From Terana coerulea (Eukaryota; Basidiomycota; Agaricomycetes; Polyporales; Phanerochaetaceae), in assembly GCA_024811115.1 (NCBI GenBank), contig JAKOGH010000035.1:186001-250000 (forward strand): a DNA stretch of 64,000 nt, in the 5' to 3' direction. Positions 34,719 through 46,536 of the stretch are shown piece by piece (within the stretch, counting starts at the first letter, position 1; the number at the start of each line of letters is the position of its first letter). Made by a program: the position numbers and the translations under genes. The notes beneath the pieces are model-generated. The model searched no databases. It was not told the DNA's origin and worked only from the letters and a program-made list of their open reading frames with translations.

Positions 34719-35215
34719 CCTATACTAGTGGTATCAGTATTGTACGTTTCCTGCTGTATTTCGGTGTTCACAGTGTGGTAGTGCGAGGAACAGAACAAGT
34801 TCGGGCGTGTTGTAGTTGCAGACGAAGAGGTAAGTAATACTAATAGCAGAGAGTACGTATGTCCGCTCATTGCCGCGGAGGTAAGGGACTCTGATCCGGA
34901 CTCTAAGGGCGCTTGATCCCGACGTTTGCCATATCTGTTTTTCCCGCCGTGAGCTCCCGCCACGTTCAGGCTCTCGAGATTCCACAGCGACTTTCCCTCT
35001 CCAATATGTACGTCGTAAATCCTTTAACTTGTCTCATGCTCGCTGCACGAGATACTCCACGCCGTAGAGTGCGCCGGCGCCTCTCGTAATCACATTCCAC
35101 TGGGGTACGCGCACATAGGTCGCCGAAAGCGGCCGTAAATCTTGGGAACTGCGTGTTCTTGAACGCCTTCAACCACCACCGTCGCCCTCCAACTCCCTCC
35201 AACGCCCTCGCTGCA
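34719..35215. promoter_or_regulatory. Divergent muskelin / sphingosine-1-phosphate lyase promoter region
   Basis: About 500 bp between two head-to-head genes. No TATA box was evident at the expected distance on either side. The stretch close to the lyase start is pyrimidine-rich (CCACCACCGTCGCCCTCC). Shared regulation is possible but is not shown by the sequence. Confidence 0.4.
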
Positions 35216-37488
35216 ATGGCATCCAGCGCGGCGCTGATCGAGCGTGCCAAAGGCCTGACGCCTGTCCTAGATCATCTAAAGACGGCGCTGTTCGTGTATG
35301 TGCTCCTTTCGCGCACTTTGAAGGTGCACCGGCACCTCCGAGCAAGAGGCGTTCGTTCCACGGCCTCGGACTTTTGGATATGGCTTAACAAGGTGGGTAT
35401 TCTCTGTAATTCTTGAGTAGTCCTAAACTGACATGTACCACAGCAAATCCTGTTGCTGGCCCTCCGCTTGCTCCCCGCCCAACGCCAGAAGGCGGAGAAA
35501 GATATCTTGGCCGCCAAGCTCCATATCGAACAAGGTCTCATCCCACAGGGCGAAGCGGTTGTGCGTCATACCAGTCTGCCTTCCAATGGCAAGTCTCCGG
35601 AGTGGATATTGGCGGAAATGGCGAAGATGGACGAGGAAATAGGCCATACGAACTGGACGCATGGGAAGGTCTCTGGGGCAGTATATCGTGCGCATATACC
35701 CTCTTTTACGCGCATACATGACGCTCACTATCATTGGAATCATAGACGGTGGAGACGACCTCACGAAAGTCATTGTGGCTGCTATCGAACGATATGCCGT
35801 TTCGAACCCCTTACACCCCGACGTCTTCCCAGCCGTGCGCAAGATGGAAGCAGAAATTGTCGCAATGTGCCTGCGCATGTACAATAATCCCTCAGGCGCA
35901 GGCGCCACCACGTCCGGAGGCACTGAGTCTATCATTATGTCAGTCAAGACGCACCGGGACTGGGCACGGGCCACCAAGGGCATTACAGAGCCAGAGATGT
36001 ACGTCTACTGTATTTTATGCTGCTTCAATTTGCTAACACGGTCACTAGGGTTGTTCCCATTTCCGCGCATGCTGCATTCGACAAAGCGGCGGCATACCTG
36101 AACATAAAGGTCCACACCATACCTGTTGACTACACGACGCGACAGGTAGACCTCAAGCGTGTAGCTCGGGCCATGTATGTTTGACCACATATCCTTTACT
36201 ACGCACATATCTAATGTCCCATGGCCGTGCAGAAACGCGAACACAATCATGGTTGGTTCTTTTTCGACGCTGCACGCACACCAAACGTAAGCTGACTTTT
36301 GTCCCTAGATTGTGGGTTCTGCCATCAACTTTCCAGACGGCTGCCAAGACGACATCGTCGCGCTTGGTAAGCTCGCGGCGCGGCACCACGTCGGACTGCA
36401 CGTCGACTGCTGCCTGGGCAGTTTCATCATGCCATACCTGGAGTCCGCCGGGTATCCGACCACGCCATTCGACTTCCGCGTCGAGGGCGTCACGGCGATC
36501 AGCTGCGACACGCACAAGGTACGTGGTCTTCATGCCGATGTCGCAGCGGAGATAGCTTGCTCAACGGACGGGACTTGGCGACATGAATAGTACGGCTTCG
36601 CGCCGAAGGTGAGGCTTTAGGTTGGATTTGGATGGATTTGCACGGCTAACGCTTGGTGGCGCAGGGAAATTCGGTGATCATGTACCGGAACGCGGAGCTG
36701 CGGCAGTTCCAGTACTACGTGCATCCGACCTGGACGGGCGGGCTGTATGCCAGCCCCAGCATCGCGGGTTCTCGGTGAGTCTATATTCACAATAATAGAT
36801 TTAAACACGTAAACTAACGCTCTGCGCAGTCCTGGATCGCTCATTGCCGGAACATGGGCCGCCTTGCAGTACATGGGCTCCGAGTGCGTGTTCCGGTCAA
36901 AATACAAACACATCATGCTGAGCGTCGCGCAGGGGCTACCTGGAATCGTGCAAGGCCATTGTTGGTGGCAGGCGGGCGATCCAGCAGCGCATTCAGGACG
37001 AGATCAAGGAGCTGTACGTGCTGGGCAACCCGCCGGCGTCGGTCGTCGCGTTCCGGTCGAGCCACCCGAAGGTGAACATCCACGAGGTGGGCGACATGAT
37101 GGCGAAGAAGGGCTGGCATCTAAATGCGATCGTGAACCCGGACGCGCTACACATCGCCGTCACGGTGCGTCGTACACACGTGTTGTATGTCTCGAAAATG
37201 CGCTGACGAGGGCGTGTAACGTCAGAGGCTGACGGTGCCGCTGGTGGACACGTTCATCGCGGACCTGAAGGACGCGGTGCACCAGGCGATCGTGTCGCCG
37301 TCGGGGCAGGGAACGATGGTGCGGCTCTACGGTGCGTGCTCGCCTACGCGTGTCGCGTCATCTCATCATGCAAGTCTAACTCTAAACGCAATCTCCGTGC
37401 AGGCCTGGGCAAGGTCGCGGGCGCGCTCGCACCGAACATCACTGGGCAGATCGCGACCGCGTTTTTGGACACGCTGTACAAGGCCTGA
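35216..37488 (+). CDS. DPL1: Sphingosine-1-phosphate lyase (PLP-dependent)
   Basis: ER-membrane enzyme that cleaves phosphorylated long-chain bases to phosphoethanolamine and a fatty aldehyde, the exit step of sphingolipid degradation. The protein starts [22 protein letters not shown] with an N-terminal membrane segment ([18 protein letters not shown]). The PLP fold follows: [78 protein letters not shown]. The cofactor lysine lies in [27 protein letters not shown] intron at about 36882-36930 gives [24 protein letters not shown], and the C-terminus reads [22 protein letters not shown]. All family blocks are present and no frame break was needed. It ends LDTLYKA at 37488. Confidence 0.92.
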
Positions 37489-39318
37489 GCGCGCCGAGTG
37501 GGTATGGGCGCCGACCTGACATACATCGGCGCCTCCGTTTGTCATTAGGTTGGGCGCAGGCAGGCAGTGACAGATATGCTTTGTGATTTTAGCTGTTCGC
37601 GGCTGCGTCTGGGGCGTATTAAATGCGTCTCGACGGGTCGCCTGACAGGGCTGTGGATGGGCGTGGGCGGGGCTGGTGCGGTTGTGGCCGCAGGACCAGG
37701 GTATATGGCTGAGACGTGGCTTCTCCCCTTGGTTTCTGACCTCATATGACCGCCTTGACTATAGAGTTGTATGCTTCTTACTACGTAGTGCAGCGGTGGT
37801 GCTCGTAGATGACTGCGGGGCCCCGCATTGTAATTCATTCGATTGGGATTGCTGGCAGGCTGTCCGCGTTGCGGTCTCGGAGCGGGCTTGAGTTGTCTGT
37901 GACTGTATTCTTGGCACACAAGGCTGGCTTATGCATGTATTTCCCAGGTAAAGTCTAAATGGCTCATGTATGTGCACGAGACAAGACAGCTACGCCAGTG
38001 AAGCTGGAACTGTACCCGGATTCTCTGACTAAGATTGAATGGCTCCCAGTATATGTGTTTTGTGTATTTACAGTGCGCAGCTGAGCTGTCCGCCTGTGAC
38101 CTCGAGCCAAGCCACCGATCTGCGAAACTGTACAGAAGGTGAAAGCGTGTACGTTAACATTTGACAAATTTGACATCTGAGAACTTCAAGTGCGTGCCAG
38201 TGGTTGCCGAGGGCGGCGCCGGTGAATACTTGGACGAGTATGGGCGGACAGCACATCGCACCGCTCGCGCATCTGCATCTGACTGTGTCTTCGCTGCGCC
38301 TGTGCAGCATCCTCGGCAGATCCGAGTTGTCCCCGTATACACCGGAAGATGGCGAGAAGTGCAGAGCATGGGCGTGCCGAGCGGGAACAAGGGGCGCTCC
38401 GGAGATGTTGAATCCAACTTTGTGGCGCAAGGCATTGTTGCAATTCCGCCGGGCACGTTGTAGGACGACCTTGTGGCTGCGGGCTATTGCAAGGTTGCCT
38501 GGTGAGAAAGTATCTGCCTTCTGAGGTTCCCGAAAGCACGCCCCGGCGAGCAACCGGGCACATAGCTCGGTGGATTTCTGGCTGGGCAGAGCTCGAGCCT
38601 GTATCACGTACACGTTCGAGTACTAGATGCACGATCGATGTGGCTGGACCGCTGCGATAAGCGTCGTTTATCGTGTTTACGTAGGCAGGTACGAACAGCA
38701 AAGCGATGCGGAAAATGATTTTTGAGTGCGCGAGACACAGGTTGAGCTGGCGATGGCTGGCGACAGCAGATAATGACGAGCCCAGGCCCATCGGTCCGGC
38801 CTTCCAAATGGGGCATGTGAGGAGTGCGCTGGCGACAACAGATAGCCGTCTTTTGTTGTTGTGTTTTGAGGCCCTCGCAGCTTATTATTGGGGGGCCGTA
38901 GCGAGCTTGAATAGCGAAGGCAGGAGGCAGGCCGAAGGGATCCGAAGGGACAGAGGAAGAGACGGAAAGACGCCACGTGGGAGGGGATTTGCAGCGGAAG
39001 AAGCCGTAGGCGCCGGGGTGGACGAGCAGAAATAGTCCCGAAAATCTAATTTCCCTCCTTGCTCCCGATGTGTCGACTTCATAACTTCTGGCCTTGACCA
39101 CCACGACCCCTCGGCGCGGTATCTTGCCCTTATACCACCACCACGAACGCTTTGCCCGTCCCGCCACCGCTCGGTTTCCCCGAGGAACACCGCAACAAAC
39201 CCTCTCGGGCCAGGTCCCATTCTGCACTGGCAAAGGGCACTCCAAGTCTGTTCACATCCGCTTCCATTTCCAAACTTCGGGGCCTGTTCCCTTTCAGACC
39301 TATTGTCGCTTCGACGCC
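37489..39318. other. Intergenic region upstream of the arrestin gene
   Basis: About 1.8 kb without a supported gene. Several open frames of 180-215 codons occur on the reverse strand between 38186 and 39245, but they overlap each other, have no recognisable domain, and sit in GC-rich DNA where chance ORFs are common. The last 200 bp contain a C/T-rich tract typical of the 5' leader of a fungal gene. Confidence 0.5.
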
Positions 39319-42035
39319 ATGGCCTTCGTCCTAAATAACCCCTCCCTACCTCCTCGTGAGGCGGAAGAGGACTTCCTCTCCGCTGCTCTGCATGCTGCAT
39401 TGCGACCTTTGTCCTCGGACAACAACCACGCCTCCAGCTCGTCGTCGCACCACGCAGCCAGCCAGAACCACACTTCCAGGGACTCGTACGACACTCACGA
39501 CGGCAACATGGCCAGGGAGAAGCACGACAAAGGCAGTCACCCGTCGACTCTTGACATCAACGTCAACTCGGACACCCTTATCCTACGGGGTACAGGCCAG
39601 GACGTGAACCCTGCCCTCCTCAGCGGGAAACGTCGTGGTCTATTTATCAGAGCCCACGTCCATCAAGGAGATTACTCTGCAGTTCAGAGGAAAGGCCCGG
39701 ATACCACCGTCCGCCAGTGAATCGTGAGTCCTAATGAACATCCCTTATCTTCTTTCACTGACGGTCTTCATCTGCAGACTGGCCTTGAACTCGTCTCCGC
39801 TCACTTACGTCGTCTGCAGCCACGAATGGTCCTTCCTCGAAGGCACCAAATCGCACGCGCACACCCTCAAAGCGGGTCGCCACCTCTTCCCCTTCCAACT
39901 GCATATCGGTGGTTCCCTACCATCGTCTATCGGTACCTCAGCACTGGGTGGCGCGTCAGTGCACTATAAACTGCGCGCTACGCTGGTGCGCTCGGGTTTC
40001 GGCTTCGGATTGACGCACCGAGAACTCCATGCCGTCCATCCTATTCACATCCTGCGCGGCTTCACGCACGAGGCCCTGGAGTACCAGCAGACACTTGAAA
40101 TCGAGAACACATGGCCCGAGAAACTCATGTATTCCATCATGATCCCGCACAAGGCGTGGCCCGCGGGGGACCGTGTTACGGCAGTCGTCAAGTTCCAGCC
40201 GCTCGTGAAGGGGGCCAGGGTTCAGACGATTACGACGACGATTAATGAGACCGTGAAGCTCACTGGCCGGACAGGTACGCAGGAGAACACGCGGATGATA
40301 GCGACGGCGCGACACGACATCACCAGCGGAGCAGCGGTGTGCGTCGAGGAGCAGACCCACCGGTATCGCATTCCGCTCCTGCATCACTCTCCGCACCATA
40401 CGTCGAGCAACACGAGCCCGGTGCACACCCCGCTGAATTCTGGCGCGTCCTGGCTCCCTGGCGAATCAGAGCGGCGCCAGTGGAACGCAAACACCCGCTG
40501 AGATGGCCCCGCTCGACCACGGTGACTACGAACTCCTCCACTTCCTCGGGCTCAGGCGCCCCCTCCGTTCCCAATCCTACGCCCGCACCCACTTCTACTT
40601 CTTCATCCTCGGCCGTGGCCGGTCCTTCTTCCGCCCCTGATCATCCCATTCCCAGCGATATGGTAGTGCCTCCGGAGGTTGAAGACGAGCAAGCGACGGA
40701 CGTAGTCACGACGTTGCAAATTGCGATACCAATGCATGCCACGCCAGGGCACTCGCTCGAGGTGAGTTGACACCGGTATTCCTCGGAAACGTTTTCTGAT
40801 ACGACTTGATGTCAGCCCATCCAAGTGTCCCACCGCATACGCTGGTCTATCATGATTGCGAATTTGGACGGGCATGTCTCGGAGCTCCGCTGCTCATTGC
40901 CGCTGCACATACTGGACAGCCGGCTCTACGACGAGGCGCATACAGCCACCCTGGCGACGCGCCGCCTCTACTCGGATCACGTGACATCGACGGCGGCCAA
41001 GCTGTTGGGACCCACGGCGATGCCAGCGATGAAGAGGCGGACGCCGAGCTCCCGAGCTATCCTCAGCACGTCCGCGACCGCGTCGCGAACGCTTATCTCC
41101 CGGAGACTGCGGTCATGCGTGTCACGAACCCATGGGTTGCGCAGGGCATCAGTCCTGTGGTTCGTCGGCGAACAGCCAGACAAGACCCTCCGTCGGGCAT
41201 GTATTCACCCGCGCCGCTCGAGGTGTTCCCGTACCACCACAACCCTAACGACCCCCAGCCACAGCCCGCCAACGCTAGGAGCCAGCTCCCTACAGACCCG
41301 GATCCCGAGCAGCTGCATTGGGTCAACTCGGAGCTGCTTCTCAGCTTGCGTGAGCACCCCGAGACACCTGCCGCTACACCTGGGGTGCACACTCAGCACC
41401 AGCGATCGCCTCTTGAGCAGACACCGCCCGAGTCGGCTCCGCACAGCCGGTCTATGAGTCGGCGAACCAGTCGGGCGGCGAGTCGTGCAAGCAGCCCCGA
41501 GCGGGGCTCGCGGGAGGGCTCGCGCCCGTCAACGCTCAGTCACAGTGGCACGGTCAGCAACGTGGTTAACGACAACACGTACGTCCACAACAGCAGCACG
41601 GCGAGCCGCAACCTGCACGGCCTGTTCCACATGTCGATGAAGCCATTCACGAGCCTGACGCACGGCTTCGGGATCGGGCACCGCACGCACTCGACGTCGA
41701 ATATCCACGGCCACCACACCGCACACCCCGCATCGCGCTCGTCGACGGACCTGAGCCGCGTGAGCCGGCCGGGCTCGGGGCACACGACGCCGACCTCGAG
41801 CGGCGTGAACACGCCCGCGCTGCCGCGCAACATGACGGAGGACCAGCTGCTGCTGCACCGCGCGTTCATCGAGACGCCGGACTACGAGATCGCGAGCCGC
41901 GGGTTCCTCGGCGGCGGGATCCCGCCGCTGTCGAGCTACGCGGGCCTGCCGAGCTACGACGAGGCGCAGGCGCGCGCCCTCCCACGCAGCGCGAGCGACA
42001 CGGAGCTCGCGGCGCGGGTGCGCCAGCGCCGCTGA
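39319..42035 (+). CDS. Alpha-arrestin-like trafficking adaptor (frameshifted)
   Basis: Arrestin-related trafficking adaptors link Rsp5-type ubiquitin ligases to plasma-membrane transporters. After the start MAFVLNNPSLPPREAEEDF the arrestin N-domain reads LDINVNSDTLILRG, LSGNVVVYLSEPTSIKEITLQFRGKARIPP and SLEGTKSHAHTLKAGRHLFPFQLHI. Then come VHYKLRATLVRSG, YSIMIPHKAWPAGDRVTAVVKF and, after an intron at about 40762-40814, IQVSHRIRWSIMIANLDGHVSEL. The C-terminal third is a long Ser/Thr/His-rich tail with ELPSYPQHVRDRVA and GGIPPLSSYAGLPSYDEAQ. I see LPSY motifs but no PPxY, the usual Rsp5-binding site. The frame breaks near 39628 (AAA for AA in SGNVVVY), between about 40400 and 40500, and near 40970. 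The first is clearly an extra base in a homopolymer. Confidence 0.83.
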
Positions 42036-43679
42036 GCGGTGTGCCCCGCGACCAGCAGGGCGAGAACCCCGCGGTGCCGGCGACCGCGCCTCCTTCTCCG
42101 CCGCCATCGTAGGAGGCCCCGCGGCTATGCTCCCACTCACGACATCTGTTCCGACGAGCTCGTAAATTCAAAGGACTTATCTTGTATCAATACCACTCAT
42201 AGAGAACATAGACTGCACACACATCCCCTATAGACATCCACACTCTCTTTTGCTGTTTGTTCTAGTACTCGTTATTCTATCCCTCCGTACGAACTTGTCA
42301 TGACCCGTATACGTTTCCGCTCTCGCCACAAGTACCAGTAGTGCAGTGTACTTGAATATTTACGACGCCTCCCCCACTCTTTGTTATAACCGCGACCCTG
42401 TTGCATGCTCACTAACATTATTCTGAGCTTCTATCAATGATTATGTGGTCCACAACATATGTTGACGGAGATCTTTGGCGGGCCCAGAATCCAGCCGCGG
42501 ATGTGGTTCGGCGGATGCCGAATGGCATCGGGCGGCAAGGCGCGTCGCCGAGCGCGACTTGCCTTCGACTTCGAGCTCGAGTCTTCGTCCGTTTCCACAT
42601 CCTTTGTTGCCAACGAACGCCATCTGGCCAGACCGTGCTCCATTTCAGAATTCAGGGTGTGTTGCTTGAGGGTTGCTGCACGGGCCGATGCAACGCATCT
42701 CCACTGCTGCGCCAGTGACTTGCCCCGAAACCGTACTCAGGAATGGATGTTCGGTCAGGACAATAGGGGTTGGTTCTGAAATGCAGGTATTTAGCCTTTT
42801 AACACCACTTGCATGAGGCAAGAGCCACCTTATTGACGTATCAAGTGCTAGGTCTAGAACGTAGTTCTGGCAGCGACCTGTACCACAGGCTCAGGCGCTA
42901 CCTATAGCTAGCTATCTGCTTCAAGCGGCTCTGGCTACCACCAGCAAAAGGTTAGTTGCCTCTACACCAGGTCAATTTGCTATTGGTTTTCGACCGTATA
43001 CGTTGATACTGATCACTCATTCTTAGGTGCCTCTGGTTCTCCCGCGAGGGTTTAAAGACGATACTTCCAGCACAGCACGGATGCTTTCAGAGCACAAGAA
43101 GTTTGTTCCTCGCCGTTTGCGATCGGTCACCAAACGCACCGCCTGAGCTGGTACCCGCACTGGCAGCGACTCCCAAGATGGCACCGAGATTCCTGCGGGA
43201 TGGCGCCGCCAGACGTGCGCTGCGGTCTGCTCATCTATCTCCGTCAGCAGCATCGTGCGCCATACCACGCAACTTGCCTGGTTCCTTGTTCCTGTGCATT
43301 TGCGAGGTCATGAACGCGGTGCTTACCCGGTTATCCATCTAGGGTTGTTCGCGAAGTCATGAAGCCAGTTCTCACTGGCATCGATCTCGCCGGTGGACAC
43401 CAGATAAGCTTCCCCTGGCCAGGCGGCGATAGAGCCGCTTCAGATAGGTGCATATATCGAGGCATGACGATCCTTGAAGCTAGTAGAATGGCGTCTTGCC
43501 TAGGGTTAGTCAAGATGCCATATTACTAGTGCTGTAGGGCTGTCAGATTGAACGCCGGCCATCGCTACAACCGCATTACAGTCTCAAGATGACCTTCAGT
43601 AGTAACGACGATCCGGGCCGTGGACCGCTTGTCCCCACGAAGCTTGAAGATGAAGCTACCGACATGTCGAGCGGGGTCT
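42036..43679. other. Intergenic region
   Basis: About 1.6 kb with no gene that I can support. Open frames are under 110 codons on both strands and overlap. The stretch 42150-42420 is the A/T-richer 3' flank of the arrestin gene. No terminal repeats, RNA genes or transposon motifs were seen. Confidence 0.5.
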
Positions 43680-44536
43680 TGTCACGAAAACATCGGAGGC
43701 GCACGCAAACGCATTCGATGCAAAGAGTTGTAAGGCCGAGCAGCCGCAAATAGGTGGTCCTGGCACAAAGGACGCCTCGTAGATGGCCGTCGGGTCATCG
43801 AGATGCTCTGTGCGCGTACCATCCTCTTAGACGCTAACTCAATGCGCCCGGACTTCCAGCCCCAGTGCGTCGAGAAGCTCGCCCGTGTGTACAACACAAT
43901 CGTGAAACATCCGCACAAAGACGAGCTCGATGGCGATTTCCCAGGCTTGCGCTGCTCGATGCTCCAGGTGCTTCGCCGGTTCAGCGGGGTCCAACCTGCG
44001 GATGAGCGGAGTTGCATTCGCGGTACGCCTTCTGAGCCATGATAGCCTGGAGCCATTATGAAGCACTAAATCAACCGGTCTTAGCCATCCCTGACCGGCA
44101 GCCTATGATCAGTCCGATGGAAATGGTCGACTATGAATCATTGACTCTGGCATTGAGTCTAAATCTACAAGGCAACGCGGAGGACAGGCACATCTTTGTT
44201 TGGATATCGGACAAGTGGCTCTTCAAATTACGCACGGATCCGCATGAAATTGACGACAAAGCCAACGCGAAGACGTTGCTCAGCAGGATGGTCACAGCCG
44301 CCCGACAGTCTCTGCGCCTAGGATTCCAAAATTGCGGTTGCCACCACGAGCTGCCATGGGTCGAGTCCTTGGTATCCTGTGCCGCAGATGCCTTGGGCAA
44401 CACCGACCAGCACCTCTTGTATGAGCTTGTCGACATCCTGGAACAGTCAGCAAACGAAGGACACATCACCGATCGCGCAAAGGAACTACTACCAGATTTA
44501 ATCCGAAAGTTTGCTCAGAGAGACGGGATGGCGTAG
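43680..44536 (+). pseudogene. 5'-truncated relative of the DUF6535-type protein (C-terminal third only)
   Basis: The readable part begins about 43765 with RWSWHKGRLVDGRRVIEMLCARTILLDANSMRPDFQPQCVEKLARVYNTI. This matches the reverse-strand gene at 26387-29069 (WYWYKERLVHGRRIIEMLCALYILLDANSTRVNFQPKCVEKLTHVYNTI). It continues through an intron at the same place as in the full gene (DERSCIRG-, then AIPDRQPMISPMEMVDYESL) and ends IRKFAQRDGMA at 44536. Neither the membrane-spanning DUF6535 domain nor a plausible start is present upstream. The kept intron argues for DNA-level duplication rather than retrotransposition. It may be a dead fragment or may still be transcribed as a short soluble protein of about 230 residues. 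Confidence 0.7.
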
Positions 44537-44826
44537 GAAGCAGAGAGGAGGAAGATTGGGGTGCTGAACAAGTGGGTCATGTCAGGCCGCGGAGCGTCGT
44601 GTATCTACATACTACACTCTCGTCCGTACGCCCGGGCTGATGAACATATTCTACTAAGCGAAAATTACATATGTTTTGGCGAGAAAATGGGGATTACAGT
44701 TGGGTATTTACGAGGTAGCGGCGGTATCAGTAAGCACTACATTATTATATACAGTTATGCTATGGACTGTCCGCATGAAAGCCTCCCAGAAATCACACTT
44801 GCAGTCAGTCTCAAAGTTCATAGGCT

Positions 44827-46536
44827 CTACATCGACATCTGCGAGTCCAACGTACACGACCGAGAAGGCCCGAATGGATAGGCAATCATCGAGTCATCGT
44901 CGGCGCTTTCTTCACGCTCCAGCAGCTCTGCCTTCCGTCTCGGCCAGTATTGCGACGAGTCAACGCATAGAGCGCTAAGCAGGTGTACCGCTGGCTCTGT
45001 CAAGGGTAGCGAGCCACGAAGAGCAGTGTCCGGTCCCGAAGCCCCATCACCCTCCAGTTGAGGTAGCGTCTTGAGACGAAGTGGGGAGAGGGGAATGCTG
45101 CAGCTCGGGGGCTGAGATCCGGGAGTCAGCGGCGTGGGCGGACGCTGATCCAAGTCGGTGAAGAACATGGTGTCGGAGCCACTCGTATGGAAGCCTGCGC
45201 CGCTGCTCATAGCCAGGGATTGGTATTTCTGGTCGAGCTCTGCGAGAAGCGAGGCTTTATCGAAATCACCGCCCCGTTCGTTGACCGAGGCGACAATCCA
45301 TTCCACGGTAGACTCGTTCACCTTAAACGGCATTACGCATAACAGATCCGCAACCGCGGAGACTAAACATGTCTGGATTATTCTACGTATCGTTGTGTGA
45401 TTATGAGCGACTTACTGTCCAGAGCGGGCCCCTCGACACGTAATGCGTCTTCTATCCAATCCATGACCTCTGCTAGCTGGATATCCTCGGACCTGCTGTC
45501 ATCCGTGTGCGATGTCGACTCTGCTATCGCATCTAGCAGCACAGTGTAAGTCGTCAACAGTTTTTGAAGGGTCTCATGCGGTACTTACCTGCGTTGTATG
45601 GTTCAGGTGAGGGCATGCGCATCCGGTAAGTGTAATCAGGCAGCTGCTCATCTCCTACAGAAGTAACCATCGGATGAGAATCTTTGTCTCGCATGGAACG
45701 GGACGATAGACTCACCATCTTTACCAGCTGAAGGTTGGCCCCCGTAGTAAGAGTGGCCAGTGTGCGGCGTCTCGCGTTCGTACAACTCCAACACGGAGTA
45801 CTTCCACGAGTCGTCATCTGATGTAAAAGGTTGCTTCCTGGCCCATGTGCGGAGCTCGAGTGGTGTCTTTAAGAGAAGTATTTGCGCCATGCCGGTTGTC
45901 TGTTACACCGCTAGCAGAAGCACGCCCCGCAGGCTCAGCCATCACAGAAGGTGAAGTGTGTTCTTCAGCGGGATGTAGTACCGCGGGCATGGTAGGCGGA
46001 CCTGGAAACCGGTAAGAACCCAATGGATTGTGATGAAATGGTGTCTGGTGAAAGGAGCGATCGTAGGGATTGGCTTTCTCTAACGCGCTCTGCAAAAGTG
46101 TCAGTATTACGGAATGGAAAATGCGGTGTCTATGCTCACCAGAACGTCCTTATGAAATACCTTCGCTCTGCTCTTGTACGCGTTCGCCTTCGAGACCAGC
46201 TCAGAAGACAAGTTCTCGGGGTTGCTAAACGCCTCCGTAAGGGTATCCCGCTCTACGCTGAGCCTATCAATATCCGCGTGCGTCAGACCTGCAGACAATT
46301 TCCGTTCAGCAAGAGGGTACGTACGCATCATGTGCTACTCTCAAGTCAATGTAAACCTCTTCCTCCATGTCTTTGTCCGTGTCATGCAGGTTGTTGAACG
46401 CAGTGCGCTTGTAGGTGTCGCCCCTCTCGATCACATGCTCGAACATGCGCTTCCACACGTGTTGAAGACCACTGAGCGTCGGCACCGTGAACTCGTCGGA
46501 GGGTGCAGACTGGAATACCGAGGCGATGTTCCACAT
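44827..46536 (-). CDS. Hypothetical multi-exon protein
   Basis: I do not recognise a family. Coding-looking exons run in order: MWNIASVFQSAPSDEFTVPTLSGLQHVWKRMFEHVIERGDTYKRTAFNNLHD, ending EEEVYIDL (46536 to about 46345); PLAERKLSAGLTHADIDRLSVERDTLTEAFSNPENLSSELVSKANAYKSRAKVFHKDVL (about 46310-46140); and a Pro/His-rich linker, SFHQTPFHHNPLGSYRFPGPP (about 46090-45830). Then come SDDDSWKYSVLELYERETPHTGHSYYGG; DIQLAEVMDWIEDALRVEGPALD; and VNESTVEWIVASVNERGGDFDKASLLAELDQKYQSLAMSS, with a Pro-rich and then acidic tail ending at 44827. Exon edges are approximate, and one junction near 46320 does not splice in frame, so an indel is possible. The composition suggests a soluble, partly disordered regulatory protein. 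Confidence 0.5.

Noticed and set aside
36882..36930. Apparent frameshift in sphingosine-1-phosphate lyase before [12 protein letters not shown]
   Set aside because: A GT-AG intron at this place restores the frame exactly, so no indel is needed.
38186..39245. Overlapping reverse-strand open frames of about 200 codons
   Set aside because: They overlap one another in different frames, lack any recognisable domain or intron pattern, and lie where the arrestin promoter is expected.
41529..42140. 203-codon reverse-strand open frame
   Set aside because: It is antisense to the Ser/His-rich arrestin tail, is extremely Arg/Ala-rich with no motif, and is explained by high third-position GC on the coding strand.
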